Of a stretch of DNA of 20,077 nucleotides, positions 1 to 8,128 are shown piece after piece. Position numbers and translations under genes: made by a program. The stretch is from PALSA-607 sp036510735 (lineage in GTDB: Bacteria; Actinomycetota; Actinomycetes; Acidothermales; Acidothermaceae). The notes under the pieces were generated by a model, which saw only the letters and a list, made by a program, of their open reading frames with translations, ran no database searches and was not told the origin of the DNA. Numbering within the stretch: the stretch's first letter is position 1; the number at the start of each line of letters is the position of its first letter. The DNA lies in the NCBI GenBank assembly GCA_036510735.1, contig DATCDK010000104.1, positions 1 to 20,077 of the forward strand, given 5' to 3'.

Positions 1-30
1 CGTCTCGAGGTCCGGGTGCGGGGTGTTCAC
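1..30 (-). CDS. Start of probable SigM anti-sigma factor (partial, runs off window)
   Basis: Only the first ten codons are visible (GTG, then NTPHPDLET). The GTG overlaps the sigM stop in a GTGA overlap, and an AGGA sequence lies about nine bases upstream inside the end of sigM. In the syntenic loci I recall, sigM is followed by a zinc-finger anti-sigma factor, whose N-terminus often contains an HPD motif. The function is therefore inferred from position and a very short peptide. The rest of the gene lies outside the window. Confidence 0.5.
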   Translation of the reverse strand, partial: MNTPHPDLET

Positions 31-701
31 CGGAGGTCCTCTCGGGGTGGGTTCATCGGTGGTTCGACGCGGTCAGGACCGGCAGGGTTCCGCGGTTGCT
101 CTCTAGGGTCGAGCCCGCCGGCCACACCAGCGTCGGGTCCGCCGCGTAGATGGGAGAGCAGCGGGACCAACTTCGCCCGCCCACGGGCGCACCGGCTCTT
201 GATCGTGCCCGACGGCACCTCGAGCATCGCGGCGACCTCGTCGACGGGATAGCCCTCGATATCGACGAGGACGATCGCGGCCCGCTGCTCAGCAGGCAAC
301 GTCGCGAGAGCGGCATGTACATCGGCCGCGGTGTCGCGGTCGGCATAGTCGTCGCGGGCGATGCTGGGCGCGTGGTCGTCGTCCGGAAGAGGGCTGGTCG
401 GATGTGCGGCACGTCGCCGCAACCGGTCGAGGCAGGCGTTCACGACGATGCGGTGCAGCCAGGTGCTGACCTTGGCGTCGCCGCGAAACGAGGCCGCATG
501 GCGCATCGCCGAGATGAGCGCCTCTTGGACCGCGTCGGCCGCGTCTTCGGGATCACCCGTCGTCCGCAGGGCTACGGCCCAGAGCTGGTCGCGGTGTCGC
601 CTGAAGATCTCGGTGAAGGCGGCCGGGTCGCCGTCGAGGTAGCGCTTCAGCAATTCGACGTCCGGGTCGTCCGCAATGCCGTCCGTCACCCCGTCCGTCA
701 C
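27..701 (-). CDS. sigM: ECF RNA polymerase sigma factor SigM
   Basis: This 224-aa protein is an ECF sigma factor that directs RNA polymerase to envelope- or stress-type promoters. Sigma region 2 spans about residues 25-95 (DPAAFTEIFRRHRDQLW, then DAADAVQEA and the -10 recognition stretch STWLHRIVVNACLDRLRRR). Region 4 spans about 128-180 (LPAEQRAAIVLVDIEGYPVDEVA followed by the helix GTIKSRCARGRAKL). A proline-rich tail of about 40 residues follows. It starts with GTG; a second in-frame GTG five codons on is possible. No Shine-Dalgarno is visible, and a TAGGCT hexamer ends 7 nt before the GTG, suggesting a leaderless transcript in addition to read-through from the pseudokinase gene 31 nt upstream. 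The name SigM rests on synteny with the murJ/DUF6049 locus as well as sequence. Confidence 0.9.
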   Translation of the reverse strand: MTDGVTDGIADDPDVELLKRYLDGDPAAFTEIFRRHRDQLWAVALRTTGDPEDAADAVQEALISAMRHAASFRGDAKVSTWLHRIVVNACLDRLRRRAAHPTSPLPDDDHAPSIARDDYADRDTAADVHAALATLPAEQRAAIVLVDIEGYPVDEVAAMLEVPSGTIKSRCARGRAKLVPLLSHLRGGPDAGVAGGLDPREQPRNPAGPDRVEPPMNPPREDLR

Positions 702-714
702 GCGGCGAAGCCTA
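702..714 (-). promoter_or_regulatory. Putative leaderless promoter -10 of sigM
   Basis: TAGGCT (709-714, minus strand) ends 7 nt before the GTG of sigM and no Shine-Dalgarno precedes that GTG. This matches the TANNNT-to-start spacing of leaderless actinobacterial genes. The -35 region was not resolved. It would give sigM its own promoter inside the operon. Confidence 0.4.
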
Positions 715-732
715 CCGACGCCGCGCCAGAAT

Positions 733-2328
733 TCACGACAGGAAGGTCATTTCGGCAATGCCACCCTGAAAGCCGGTGCCGGCGGCGGGCAACTTCGTGA
801 GCCAGACCACCCAGTAGCGGGCAGCAGTCGGGGTGGCGAGTCGCAACGTGACGTCGCTGGGTGCACCGGTTTGGGCCGCGGCGAGTGTCATGGCCTTCTC
901 GTTGGCTGGATCAGAGGCGCTTTCGAACAGCTCGACGGATGTGCCATTGCCAACCAGCACGAGGTGCACCGCCGCGACCTTTCGGGCGGAGCCAAGGTCC
1001 ATGAGCAATCCCACGCCAGGCTTGAGCTTGCCGAGATCCGCGGTTCGGTAGATCTGCGTCCGCCACATCGTCGTCAAGCTGCCGTCGACGGCGCGTGGCG
1101 CCTCCGATACGTGCGGATCATCGTGCTTGCCGTAAGGGTCGAACTCGGTGACCAGACCGGGGGCAAGAGCGCCGGCTTGGGCCACGGCGCCGGCGGCCGC
1201 ACTCGAGGTGGGCTTCGGGGTCGCGGTCGGTGTCGGGGTCAGTGCGGCGGGCTCGGCGCCGCGAACGAAGCTCAGGTAGCCGTGCTTTCCGCCGAAAAAC
1301 AGGCCCGCGACCACGACGGCGAGCAACAACACACCGATCCCGACAGCCCACCGCTGCCACACCTGTACGGGGACGAGTCGGGTGTTGATCAAGCGGGCTT
1401 GGCGAGTTTCGAGGTCGACGATCGGACCGCTGTCCGCGCCGTACGGATGGGCGTCGTCATTGGATGTGCGCAGGGGCGCGAGCGCGGCGGCAAACCCCGC
1501 GGGCGAGACGATTTCCGGCAGCCCGCGCAGCAGCGTTTCGTCACCCAGGGCCCGCGCGACGACCTCGTCGACCTCGCGCGGTACTCCGCCGCGCACTTGG
1601 CGCGGTGTGCGCAAGTGGCCCTCGGTGTAGGGCGCCGGTGGCAGCGCGCTATCGATGGGCAGGCCGGGCCATCGAGCCGTCAATGCTGCGTAAAGCAGAT
1701 TGGCTAAGCCGACAGCGTCGATCCGCCCACGCTCGAGTTCACCGGCATCGCCCGTGTAGAGCGGCTGCGCCACGGTGGCGGCGCCGGTGTCGAACCCGTC
1801 TGCGCCGAGCGGAGCGAGCGGTGCGGCGCTCCGGGCGATGTATCCGGCCAGGCCGATGCCGACGAGGCGCGGCGCGCCGGTCGCCGTGAACAGCACGCTG
1901 CGCGGTGTCAACGACAAGCCGTGCAAACCGACGTTGTGCGCGGCGGCAACCCCGATCGCCAGGTCGGAGAGGAGATCCACCGCGACAGCGGGGTCGAGCG
2001 GACCGATGAGCAGTTGGCTTTCAAGCGAACCACCCGACAGGAATTCGGTCACCACGAAGGCAAGCCCTGGTGCTTCACCGGCGTCATACACGCGGACGAC
2101 GGCGGCGTGCGTCAGTCCGGCTGCTGCGCGTGCACCTGCAAGCACTTCTGGCACGCCCGGGTCATCGCCTCGCGCCAGCAGGATTGCGACCGGGCGCGCG
2201 AGCACCTCGTCATAGGCCCGCCAGAGTGTGCCGACCCGCTCTGTCTCGGTCTCGCCAGTTAGCGGCGATTCGATCCTGTAGCGCTCGGCGACGAGTAGGC
2301 CCGGTGCCACGGCCGGTGCGCCGCCCAC
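733..2328 (-). CDS. Membrane pseudokinase with extracytoplasmic beta-domain (split MurJ partner)
   Basis: This 531-aa protein has a cytosolic protein-kinase fold (about 12-288), one transmembrane helix (about 327-346), a Pro/Thr-rich linker (360-380) and an extracytoplasmic beta-rich domain (about 391-531, discoidin-like: AVDGSLTTMWRT, VGLLMDLGSARKVAAVHLVL). The kinase motifs are all lost: the VAIK lysine is Leu50, HRD reads GLS, the following Lys and Asn are Thr and Ser (LTPRSVL), and DFG reads GIG. It therefore cannot be an ordinary kinase. The same architecture forms the C-terminal half of mycobacterial MviN (Rv3910), where a phosphothreonine recruits the FHA protein FhaA. The role here, control of lipid II export, is inferred from that. 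The GTG start has a strong GGGAGG six bases upstream. It lies 47 nt after the NlpC/P60 gene and 31 nt before sigM. Confidence 0.85.
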   Translation of the reverse strand: MGGAPAVAPGLLVAERYRIESPLTGETETERVGTLWRAYDEVLARPVAILLARGDDPGVPEVLAGARAAAGLTHAAVVRVYDAGEAPGLAFVVTEFLSGGSLESQLLIGPLDPAVAVDLLSDLAIGVAAAHNVGLHGLSLTPRSVLFTATGAPRLVGIGLAGYIARSAAPLAPLGADGFDTGAATVAQPLYTGDAGELERGRIDAVGLANLLYAALTARWPGLPIDSALPPAPYTEGHLRTPRQVRGGVPREVDEVVARALGDETLLRGLPEIVSPAGFAAALAPLRTSNDDAHPYGADSGPIVDLETRQARLINTRLVPVQVWQRWAVGIGVLLLAVVVAGLFFGGKHGYLSFVRGAEPAALTPTPTATPKPTSSAAAGAVAQAGALAPGLVTEFDPYGKHDDPHVSEAPRAVDGSLTTMWRTQIYRTADLGKLKPGVGLLMDLGSARKVAAVHLVLVGNGTSVELFESASDPANEKAMTLAAAQTGAPSDVTLRLATPTAARYWVVWLTKLPAAGTGFQGGIAEMTFLS

Positions 2329-2375
2329 AGCAGACCTCCCGCGGTGCTATGCGCCTTTCGTTTCATGCTATTGCG

Positions 2376-3509
2376 TCAGCCGACGCGAACCGCGCCGATG
2401 TAGCCATCTAGATAGACGGGTTGAACTTGAACGTTCGTGCCGGTGTGCGGCGCGGCGAGCATCAACCCGTTGCCGACGTAAATCGCGACGTGATGGATGG
2501 TCGTGGGATCTGTGGTGTCGGTCGCCCAGAAAAGCAGGTCACCGGGTTCGATCTGGCCGAGCGCGATCTTGTTCGGTATCGCCGCGTACTGATCGGCGGC
2601 GGTACGCGGGATCAGCACACCGGCTTGCGCGAATGCCCACTGAGTGAGACCGGAACAATCCCAACTGTCGGGTCCTGCACCGCCGTACATATACGGCTTC
2701 CCGATCTGGGTTTGCGCCGCCTCGATCGCGAAGAGCGCGATGCGGCTAACGCCCCCGGTGTCGACCAGACCGACAGCAGCTGCGGCGCGCCGGGCGGCGG
2801 CCAGTGTCGCTGCGTCGCGCGCGGCGGCCTCGGCGGCGACTTGGGCCTGGAATTGCTGCTCCAGCGTGACAACCTGGGCGTTCGCACCCTGAAGCGCTGC
2901 CTGCTCTTCGGCAAGAGCGTTTTGCGCATCGGTGGTCGCATTCGCGGCTTGCGCCGTCAACTCATCCTGCTTGGTGCGCAAGCTCTCCACTTGAGCGTTC
3001 GCAGCTGCGGCCGCTTGCTGTGCAGTTCCAACGGTGGCCAGGGCGTCGGTGTCCGCGTCGGAAACGACCTGGACGCTGTGCAGCCCAGCTTGGAGTTGTC
3101 CCGGGTTCTTGCCGGTCAACACGCTTGCGTACAGACCGGTGATGCCGCCTGACGTGTACAGCGCACGTGTCGTCGTGTCAGCGACGGCGCGCGCGTGGTC
3201 GACGGCCTCGGTTGCCGCCGTCGACGCGCGCGTTGCCTGCTCCTGGGTGATGACGAGCTGTACCAGCGATGCCTGCGCACCGTCGTACCGCTCGCTCGCT
3301 TGCTCGACTTGCAGCTGCAGCTTGCTGACCTCTGCTTGCAGCTGCCGAGCTTGGGTCTCGGCATCGGTGAGCGGATCGGCATGCGCTGCGAGAACTACGG
3401 CTGGCGTCGCCGGCGGGTTGCTGCTACCGGACGCAGTTGCAACAGTCGCCATAGCCGCCAGGCTTGTCACCAGCGCGAGGGCGGCCGACGCTATTCGGCG
3501 GCCCGTCAT
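2376..3509 (-). CDS. Secreted coiled-coil NlpC/P60 peptidoglycan hydrolase
   Basis: This 377-aa protein is predicted to be exported and to cleave peptide stems of peptidoglycan. Residues 1-27 look like a signal peptide (basic MTGRR, then a hydrophobic Ala-rich core). Residues about 47-245 are Gln/Ala/Glu-rich and predicted coiled coil in two stretches, with a GITGLYASVLTGKNPGQL segment between them as in PcsB/CwlO/RipC-type proteins. The C-terminal NlpC/P60 domain (about 258-377) keeps the catalytic Cys285 (DSWDCSGLT), His340 (HHVAIYVG) and His355. Its ATG overlaps the stop of the preceding gene (ATGA), so translation is likely coupled. In such proteins the coiled coil often restrains the hydrolase until it meets a divisome or FtsEX partner; nothing here proves which partner is used. 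Its place between murJ and the pseudokinase is unusual. Confidence 0.92.
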   Translation of the reverse strand: MTGRRIASAALALVTSLAAMATVATASGSSNPPATPAVVLAAHADPLTDAETQARQLQAEVSKLQLQVEQASERYDGAQASLVQLVITQEQATRASTAATEAVDHARAVADTTTRALYTSGGITGLYASVLTGKNPGQLQAGLHSVQVVSDADTDALATVGTAQQAAAAANAQVESLRTKQDELTAQAANATTDAQNALAEEQAALQGANAQVVTLEQQFQAQVAAEAAARDAATLAAARRAAAAVGLVDTGGVSRIALFAIEAAQTQIGKPYMYGGAGPDSWDCSGLTQWAFAQAGVLIPRTAADQYAAIPNKIALGQIEPGDLLFWATDTTDPTTIHHVAIYVGNGLMLAAPHTGTNVQVQPVYLDGYIGAVRVG

Positions 3510-3934
3510 GACGTCGCGTCCGCTTTACCAGAACCCTTGACGATCACGGTCGCCCACGACCGCAGCGGGCCGATATGGCGAATAACCAGCGTCGTGGCGT
3601 CGCGCTGAAGCTTGAGGTGCACGGTTCCGTCGGTGCCGACGGTGAGGCTGTTTGGCAACACCGTCTCGTCGTGTTGGGCCGCGGAGTTCTGCGCTGCGAG
3701 CAAGGTAGGTGCAAGTGCACCCTTGTCGCTGACCCACGCTGTCGCGGCGGCGACGGCTGCTGAGTTGGCATCGTCTTGCGCGCTGACGTGAGCGACGGCG
3801 ATCGACAGCCCGTCAAAGCCGACGACTGCGGTTGCCGCGATGACCAGGACGACGCGCGTCAGCCAGCTGAGGATGACGTCACCCGCGTCGGGCGCGACAT
3901 CGTCCAGCCTGCGAGCCCATTTTTTGGTACTCAA
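3506..3934 (-). CDS. Single-pass membrane protein with Tad-like N-terminus, function unknown
   Basis: This 142-aa protein is not a family I can name. The TTG start is chosen because GAGGTGA sits seven bases upstream; a longer reading from 4096 would overlap murJ by about 60 bases. A basic N-terminus (STKKWARR) is followed by one hydrophobic helix (about 27-48). A segment VAHVSAQDDANSAAVAAATAW follows that resembles the start of TadE/TadG-type pilus-like proteins, but no clear prepilin cleavage site is seen. The rest (70-142) is probably extracytoplasmic, ending LRSWATVIVKGSGKADATS. Its stop overlaps the ATG of the NlpC/P60 gene, so the two are probably made together, and an exported partner or anchor for the hydrolase is a reasonable guess only. 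Confidence 0.7.
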   Translation of the reverse strand: MSTKKWARRLDDVAPDAGDVILSWLTRVVLVIAATAVVGFDGLSIAVAHVSAQDDANSAAVAAATAWVSDKGALAPTLLAAQNSAAQHDETVLPNSLTVGTDGTVHLKLQRDATTLVIRHIGPLRSWATVIVKGSGKADATS

Positions 3935-4032
3935 GAGCGTGTCACCTCGACCGTTACGTCGGCGTCGGGACGGGTCGCCTTGAGCTTTCGCGGGCGTGGT
4001 GGACGCTGACTGGACGTATCGCGCGGGGCCAT
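3931..4032 (-). CDS. Possible 33-aa basic peptide between murJ and the TTG-start gene
   Basis: An ATG five bases after the murJ stop opens a 33-codon frame rich in Pro and Arg (SQRPPRPRKLKATRPD). Its TGA overlaps the TTG of the next gene (TTGA). The position fits the overlapping architecture of the operon, and third codon positions are mostly G or C. No good Shine-Dalgarno is placed for the ATG (a GGGAG lies about 16 bases away), and the composition is not distinctive. It may simply be a leader that couples translation, or not be translated at all. Confidence 0.25.
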   Translation of the reverse strand: MAPRDTSSQRPPRPRKLKATRPDADVTVEVTRS

Positions 4033-4037
4033 TCGGC

Positions 4038-5735
4038 CTAGTGGGAGCTCCCGGCGAGGCGGGCTCGGACCGCGTCGAGGATCCGGGTCGCCTCACTGAT
4101 CCGCATCCGTGAGGCGGCGGTCGCCAAGATGCCCAGACCGATGCCGCCGCCGGCTACGAGCGCGACGACGCTGCCCGTGACCCCGCGGCCGAGGAGCACG
4201 CCGGTCAGCTCGGCAAGTCCGAACGCGGCGCCGCCTGCGACAGCGGAGGCGAGCGTCACCCTGACGTAGGTCTGAGTGACCCGCTGGCCGTCGATGCCGT
4301 CGAGGCGGCGGCCCAGCGCTCGCACGGTCAAAACGAAGGCGACCCAGTAGGACGCGGCGAACCCGAGGGCGAGCCCGACCACTCGCGAGCCGGGCGGCAG
4401 TGCGATGTAAAGGCCGACGTCAGCACCGATGTTGACCAGGGTCGCGACGACGTTGATGAGCGCAGGTGTGCGGGTGTCGTGCAAGGCATAGAACGCGCGC
4501 AGCAGGAGCTGGTACATCGCAAATGGGACCAAGCCAATGCTGAACGCGACCAGCACCCAGCCGATGTAGCGCGCATCTGCAGCGCTGACTCGAGTGTGTG
4601 GGAGGCATCGAAAAATCACGGTGGTGATCTCCGGCGCCAGCGCGATCAGCATGACGGTTGCGGGGACCACCGCGACGCCGCTCGTGCGCAGGCCCGTCGA
4701 CAGATCAGCCCGCACATCATCGAATCGGCCCTGCGCCGCGTGAGCACTCATGCGCGGCAGCAGCGCCGTGATGATCGATACCGCGACGATTGCGTACGGC
4801 AGCTGGAACAGCTGGTAGGCGTATGTGTACGCGGAAAACGTGTCGGTGTGGCCGATCCGATGCGCCAGGGCAGCGCGGCCGGCCGCTTTCCCGAGGTTCG
4901 TGACAATGACGAACCCGAGCTGGTTCATCGCGACGTAGGCCAGTACCCAACCGCCGAGCGTGACTGCCTCGCCCAAGCCATTGCCGCGCCAGTCGAACCG
5001 AGGTCGCCATCGAAAGCCTGATGCGCGAAGCGACGGCCATAGCGCGAGGGTTTGCAGGACGACGCCCGCCGTCGTCCCGATGCCGATGAGCCGGATCTCA
5101 CCGCTGGTGAGAGTGACTTGCAGGTTGGTCAGCTTCGCTACTGGCACGGCCTCGGTGACCGAAATGAAGAACAGACCGGTGCCGATGAGGACGAGATTGT
5201 TCAGGACTGGAGCCCACATCGGCGCCGCAAAACGGCCGCGGGTATTGAGAATCGCGCCGATTGTTGCGCTGAGTCCGTAGAAGAAGACCTGCGGTAGGAA
5301 GTACCGCGCGAACGTGACCGACAGCGAGCGCTGCTGGCCGGTGAGGCCTTGTGCGTAGACATCGATGATCAGGGGTGCCGCGAGAACACCGACCACTGTG
5401 CAGACGCCGAGCACGACCGCTACGACGGTAAGCAGGCGCTGCGCGTACAACTCGCCCGCCTGCGCGTCGTCCCTAACGGCGGTCACCAAGAGCGGGACGA
5501 CGACGCTGGTCAGGATTCCGCCGAGCAGCAGGTCGTAGATCGCGTTCGGGATCGTGTTCGGGATGTTGTAGGTCTCGGCCAGTGCGCCGCTGCCGAGGGC
5601 TGCCGCGAGCACCACGGTCCGGACGAAGCCAGTACCGCGCGAGGCGACGGTCCCGATCGCCATGACCGTGCTCGATCGGGCCAGGCTGCTTCGGGGTGCG
5701 CCGGCCCCGCCGGCAGAGCCGTCCGCGATCGTCAC
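4038..5735 (-). CDS. murJ: Lipid II flippase MurJ (MviN family), without fused pseudokinase
   Basis: This 565-aa polytopic membrane protein moves undecaprenyl-linked lipid II across the cytoplasmic membrane for peptidoglycan synthesis. About fourteen hydrophobic helices can be traced. The conserved first-helix motif is present (ASRGTGFVRT, residues 31-40; Arg33 and Arg39 match the essential Arg18 and Arg24 of E. coli MurJ). So are NNLVLIGTGLFF and the family-typical LLRAFYALHDTRTP. The protein ends shortly after the last helix (RILDAVRARLAGSSH), so the C-terminal pseudokinase extension of the mycobacterial protein is absent; that part is the separate gene at 733-2328. The GTG start overlaps the stop of the DUF6049 gene (GTGA). 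The upstream partner and downstream sigM match the conserved actinobacterial locus. Confidence 0.96.
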   Translation of the reverse strand: MTIADGSAGGAGAPRSSLARSSTVMAIGTVASRGTGFVRTVVLAAALGSGALAETYNIPNTIPNAIYDLLLGGILTSVVVPLLVTAVRDDAQAGELYAQRLLTVVAVVLGVCTVVGVLAAPLIIDVYAQGLTGQQRSLSVTFARYFLPQVFFYGLSATIGAILNTRGRFAAPMWAPVLNNLVLIGTGLFFISVTEAVPVAKLTNLQVTLTSGEIRLIGIGTTAGVVLQTLALWPSLRASGFRWRPRFDWRGNGLGEAVTLGGWVLAYVAMNQLGFVIVTNLGKAAGRAALAHRIGHTDTFSAYTYAYQLFQLPYAIVAVSIITALLPRMSAHAAQGRFDDVRADLSTGLRTSGVAVVPATVMLIALAPEITTVIFRCLPHTRVSAADARYIGWVLVAFSIGLVPFAMYQLLLRAFYALHDTRTPALINVVATLVNIGADVGLYIALPPGSRVVGLALGFAASYWVAFVLTVRALGRRLDGIDGQRVTQTYVRVTLASAVAGGAAFGLAELTGVLLGRGVTGSVVALVAGGGIGLGILATAASRMRISEATRILDAVRARLAGSSH

Positions 5736-8128
5736 GACACCGGCGATGAGTCGGCCGCGGCAGCGGGTAGTTGCGGGCCGTCTTTAGGCGGACGGCGGGA
5801 GGCGACGATCCGCCTGATCACCCGGATCGCCGACACCAGGAACACCAAACCGGCGGCAGTGGCCGCGATGACGAGAGCGACAGCTCCGTACGCGGTCGAA
5901 TTCATCACGAACGGAACGGGCGCACCGAACGGACGCGGGCTGGCGTCCGGCGTCCACAGTTGTGCTGCGACGTCAAAGCGCCCGCCGGTCGTTGCCTGCA
6001 CCTCGATCAGGACTTCGTGCCGACTCTGATTGCCCGGAACGGTGAACGGCTCTTGCGGGGCAACCGTCAGCCGGGCCGTGTTCACGGCGGTTAATCGGAT
6101 CTCGATAGTGACCGGATCGGGCAGGTTGTTGACGACCGTAATGGGGATCTTCTGTTTTCGACTCGTCAACGTGATCAGGCCCGGTTTGACGATGTAGACC
6201 TTGGCGATCTGCGCATCGAGCTCGGCCTGCACGGCAGCTCTGATCGTGGCGGCCCGAGCCAGATCTGTGCGCAGGCCGGCCGACTCCGCGCGCAGGATCG
6301 CGATGCTCGATGTGTTGATGAACGTTTCCGTGGTGCTCGAGCCCAGGACCGCACTGCAAGCGACGAGCCGGCCGCGCAATGCGGCGATCGGGAGCAGGTC
6401 TTCGCCCGGCATCTCGGCGGCTGATGCCGCGGCGGTGTACACCAGCGATTGCCGAGGCACGCCATCCGTGGGCTGATCGGCAACCTGTCCGACGTTGGCG
6501 CCCTGAAGCCACGGCATCGTCGCGCTGTCCGTCAGCAGCGTCGTCGCGAAGCCGTCGGTGGGGTTCCAATTGCGCGGCGGTGCGATCACGACGGAACTGC
6601 CGACGCCGGGTCGCTGCTCGGTGACGAGCATTGTCTCGGCGAGAAAGCGCTGCTCGGCGACGCGCACCCCGCCGTCCACGCTGGTCGACGTATTCAGCAT
6701 GGAGCTCAGTGTCGAGTCGGTGAGCACCGCCCGCACGGTGCCCGACGCCGTTTGCAAGTTCGTGCGTGCGCCGGTGACCGCGTTCGCGTTGCGCGGCGGA
6801 AGTGTCGTATCAGCGAGCACAACGGTGTCGACGAAATCGCCAGCCAGGTCGTCGAGGGTGGGCTCGTCGATAGTGCCGCCGACGGGCCAGACGACGTTCG
6901 GCAACGTCGGTGCCACGAGGTCGGTCGTTAATGTCGACTGACCGGTCGAGCGAGCGATGGCGATTTCCCTGGTCAGGCCGGCACGCTCGACGGCAACCAG
7001 ATCGGTGTCGCCGTACGGCAACCCGATCACCGCCGCCCCTGGTGTGGAGACGTCACTATGCAGCGTCGCGAGCCAATTCGTGGCCGCTGATTCGCCGGTT
7101 CCGCCGGTGGATCCGCCGGTGTCGCCCGTGACGACCTGATACGGAGTCGGCTCGGTGGCGGGCGGCGTCGCATCTGCAGACTTGCTGCCGTCCTTGGATG
7201 TACTCGATGGCTTTGGCGACGGTGGCCCAGTACTCGCTGCGGGCCCGGAGGGCGACGCGATGCCGGACGGCGGCGGAACTCCGGTGACCCCTGTTACGCC
7301 GGCCGACAGTTGAGCGGCCCCGGCCATCACGGTGGCGTCGTCGACCAGTGCGGGGTCGACGGCGTACGTGATCGGCACCCGCGCCGCCGACGCGAGTGAG
7401 AGCAGCCGACCAAGGCGGCCGCTTGGTGCGAGATCGGCCGCGAGTTGGTCGTCGAGGAACGTGTTGCCGTCGCCGCGATGGATTCCGTCAACCAGTGGCA
7501 CCAGCCAGCTGATCTGCGTCGGCGTGAACTGGGCGCCGGTCGGCATCCACAACAACTGCGTAGGCAGTCGCGTCGTGGCGACGGTGCGCCCGGACGTCGT
7601 GCGCGCGTCGACAGCGAGTGGATACGCGCCGAAATCAGCGGCGGACGACGGCAAGTTGAGGCGGTCGACCGGCACCAGGATCGTCCAGTGTGCGGATTGG
7701 CCCGCTGCGAGTGAGCCGAGTGTCACGCGCGTGTTGGAGACGGTCGTTCCGAGCACCACGTTTGGGTCGAAGTCGTGGGCCAAGTCGAATCGCGTGGTGA
7801 TGCGGGTTGCCGACGCACGCGCGGCAACGCTCACGCTCGTGAGGGGCGCACCGGAAATGTTGGTGATGGTGCCGTCGAGCACGATCGTGTCGTGCGGCTG
7901 GACGGCCTTTGGGTCGAGGCTTGCGAGGGTGATCGTCACCCGATGCGGCGCGCTGGCGGGCGTGGGCGTTGGGCTCGGGGCCGCTGCAGGCAGCTGGCCG
8001 GTGTAGCGCGTCGCGCTCGGCGTTCGCGCAGCTTCCGCCACGCCGGTGAGGGCGAGGCTGCCCGTTGCTGCGAAAAGCACCGCCGCCACCGCACTGGCCA
8101 GCTGCAGGCATCGACCTCTGCGCTTCAC
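5732..8128 (-). CDS. Secreted, C-terminally anchored DUF6049 protein (Rv3909-like)
   Basis: This 798-aa protein has unknown function. Starting at the GTG that overlaps the NUDIX stop (GTGA) gives a clean signal peptide (KRRGRCLQLASAVAAVLF, to about residue 34). A longer frame reaches back to 8452 but would run through the NUDIX gene. A Pro/Thr stretch follows (about 48-60), then an Ig-like beta region (about 63-155), a large central domain, and an NEW3-like beta region (PITVVNNLPDPVTIEIRLTA). It ends with one transmembrane helix (about 747-768) and a basic cytosolic tail. Residues about 276-348 are a Pro/Ser/Gly/Thr low-complexity insert within the central domain. Position between the NUDIX gene and murJ identifies it as the Rv3909 counterpart. 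A role in the cell wall is inferred from this conserved linkage. Confidence 0.88.
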   Translation of the reverse strand: MKRRGRCLQLASAVAAVLFAATGSLALTGVAEAARTPSATRYTGQLPAAAPSPTPTPASAPHRVTITLASLDPKAVQPHDTIVLDGTITNISGAPLTSVSVAARASATRITTRFDLAHDFDPNVVLGTTVSNTRVTLGSLAAGQSAHWTILVPVDRLNLPSSAADFGAYPLAVDARTTSGRTVATTRLPTQLLWMPTGAQFTPTQISWLVPLVDGIHRGDGNTFLDDQLAADLAPSGRLGRLLSLASAARVPITYAVDPALVDDATVMAGAAQLSAGVTGVTGVPPPSGIASPSGPAASTGPPSPKPSSTSKDGSKSADATPPATEPTPYQVVTGDTGGSTGGTGESAATNWLATLHSDVSTPGAAVIGLPYGDTDLVAVERAGLTREIAIARSTGQSTLTTDLVAPTLPNVVWPVGGTIDEPTLDDLAGDFVDTVVLADTTLPPRNANAVTGARTNLQTASGTVRAVLTDSTLSSMLNTSTSVDGGVRVAEQRFLAETMLVTEQRPGVGSSVVIAPPRNWNPTDGFATTLLTDSATMPWLQGANVGQVADQPTDGVPRQSLVYTAAASAAEMPGEDLLPIAALRGRLVACSAVLGSSTTETFINTSSIAILRAESAGLRTDLARAATIRAAVQAELDAQIAKVYIVKPGLITLTSRKQKIPITVVNNLPDPVTIEIRLTAVNTARLTVAPQEPFTVPGNQSRHEVLIEVQATTGGRFDVAAQLWTPDASPRPFGAPVPFVMNSTAYGAVALVIAATAAGLVFLVSAIRVIRRIVASRRPPKDGPQLPAAAADSSPVS

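Noticed and set aside
676..1707. Long open frame on the plus strand opposite sigM and the pseudokinase gene
   Set aside because: Its product is Gly/Arg/Gln-rich low-complexity sequence with no recognisable domain; it is the antisense shadow of clear genes in GC-rich DNA.
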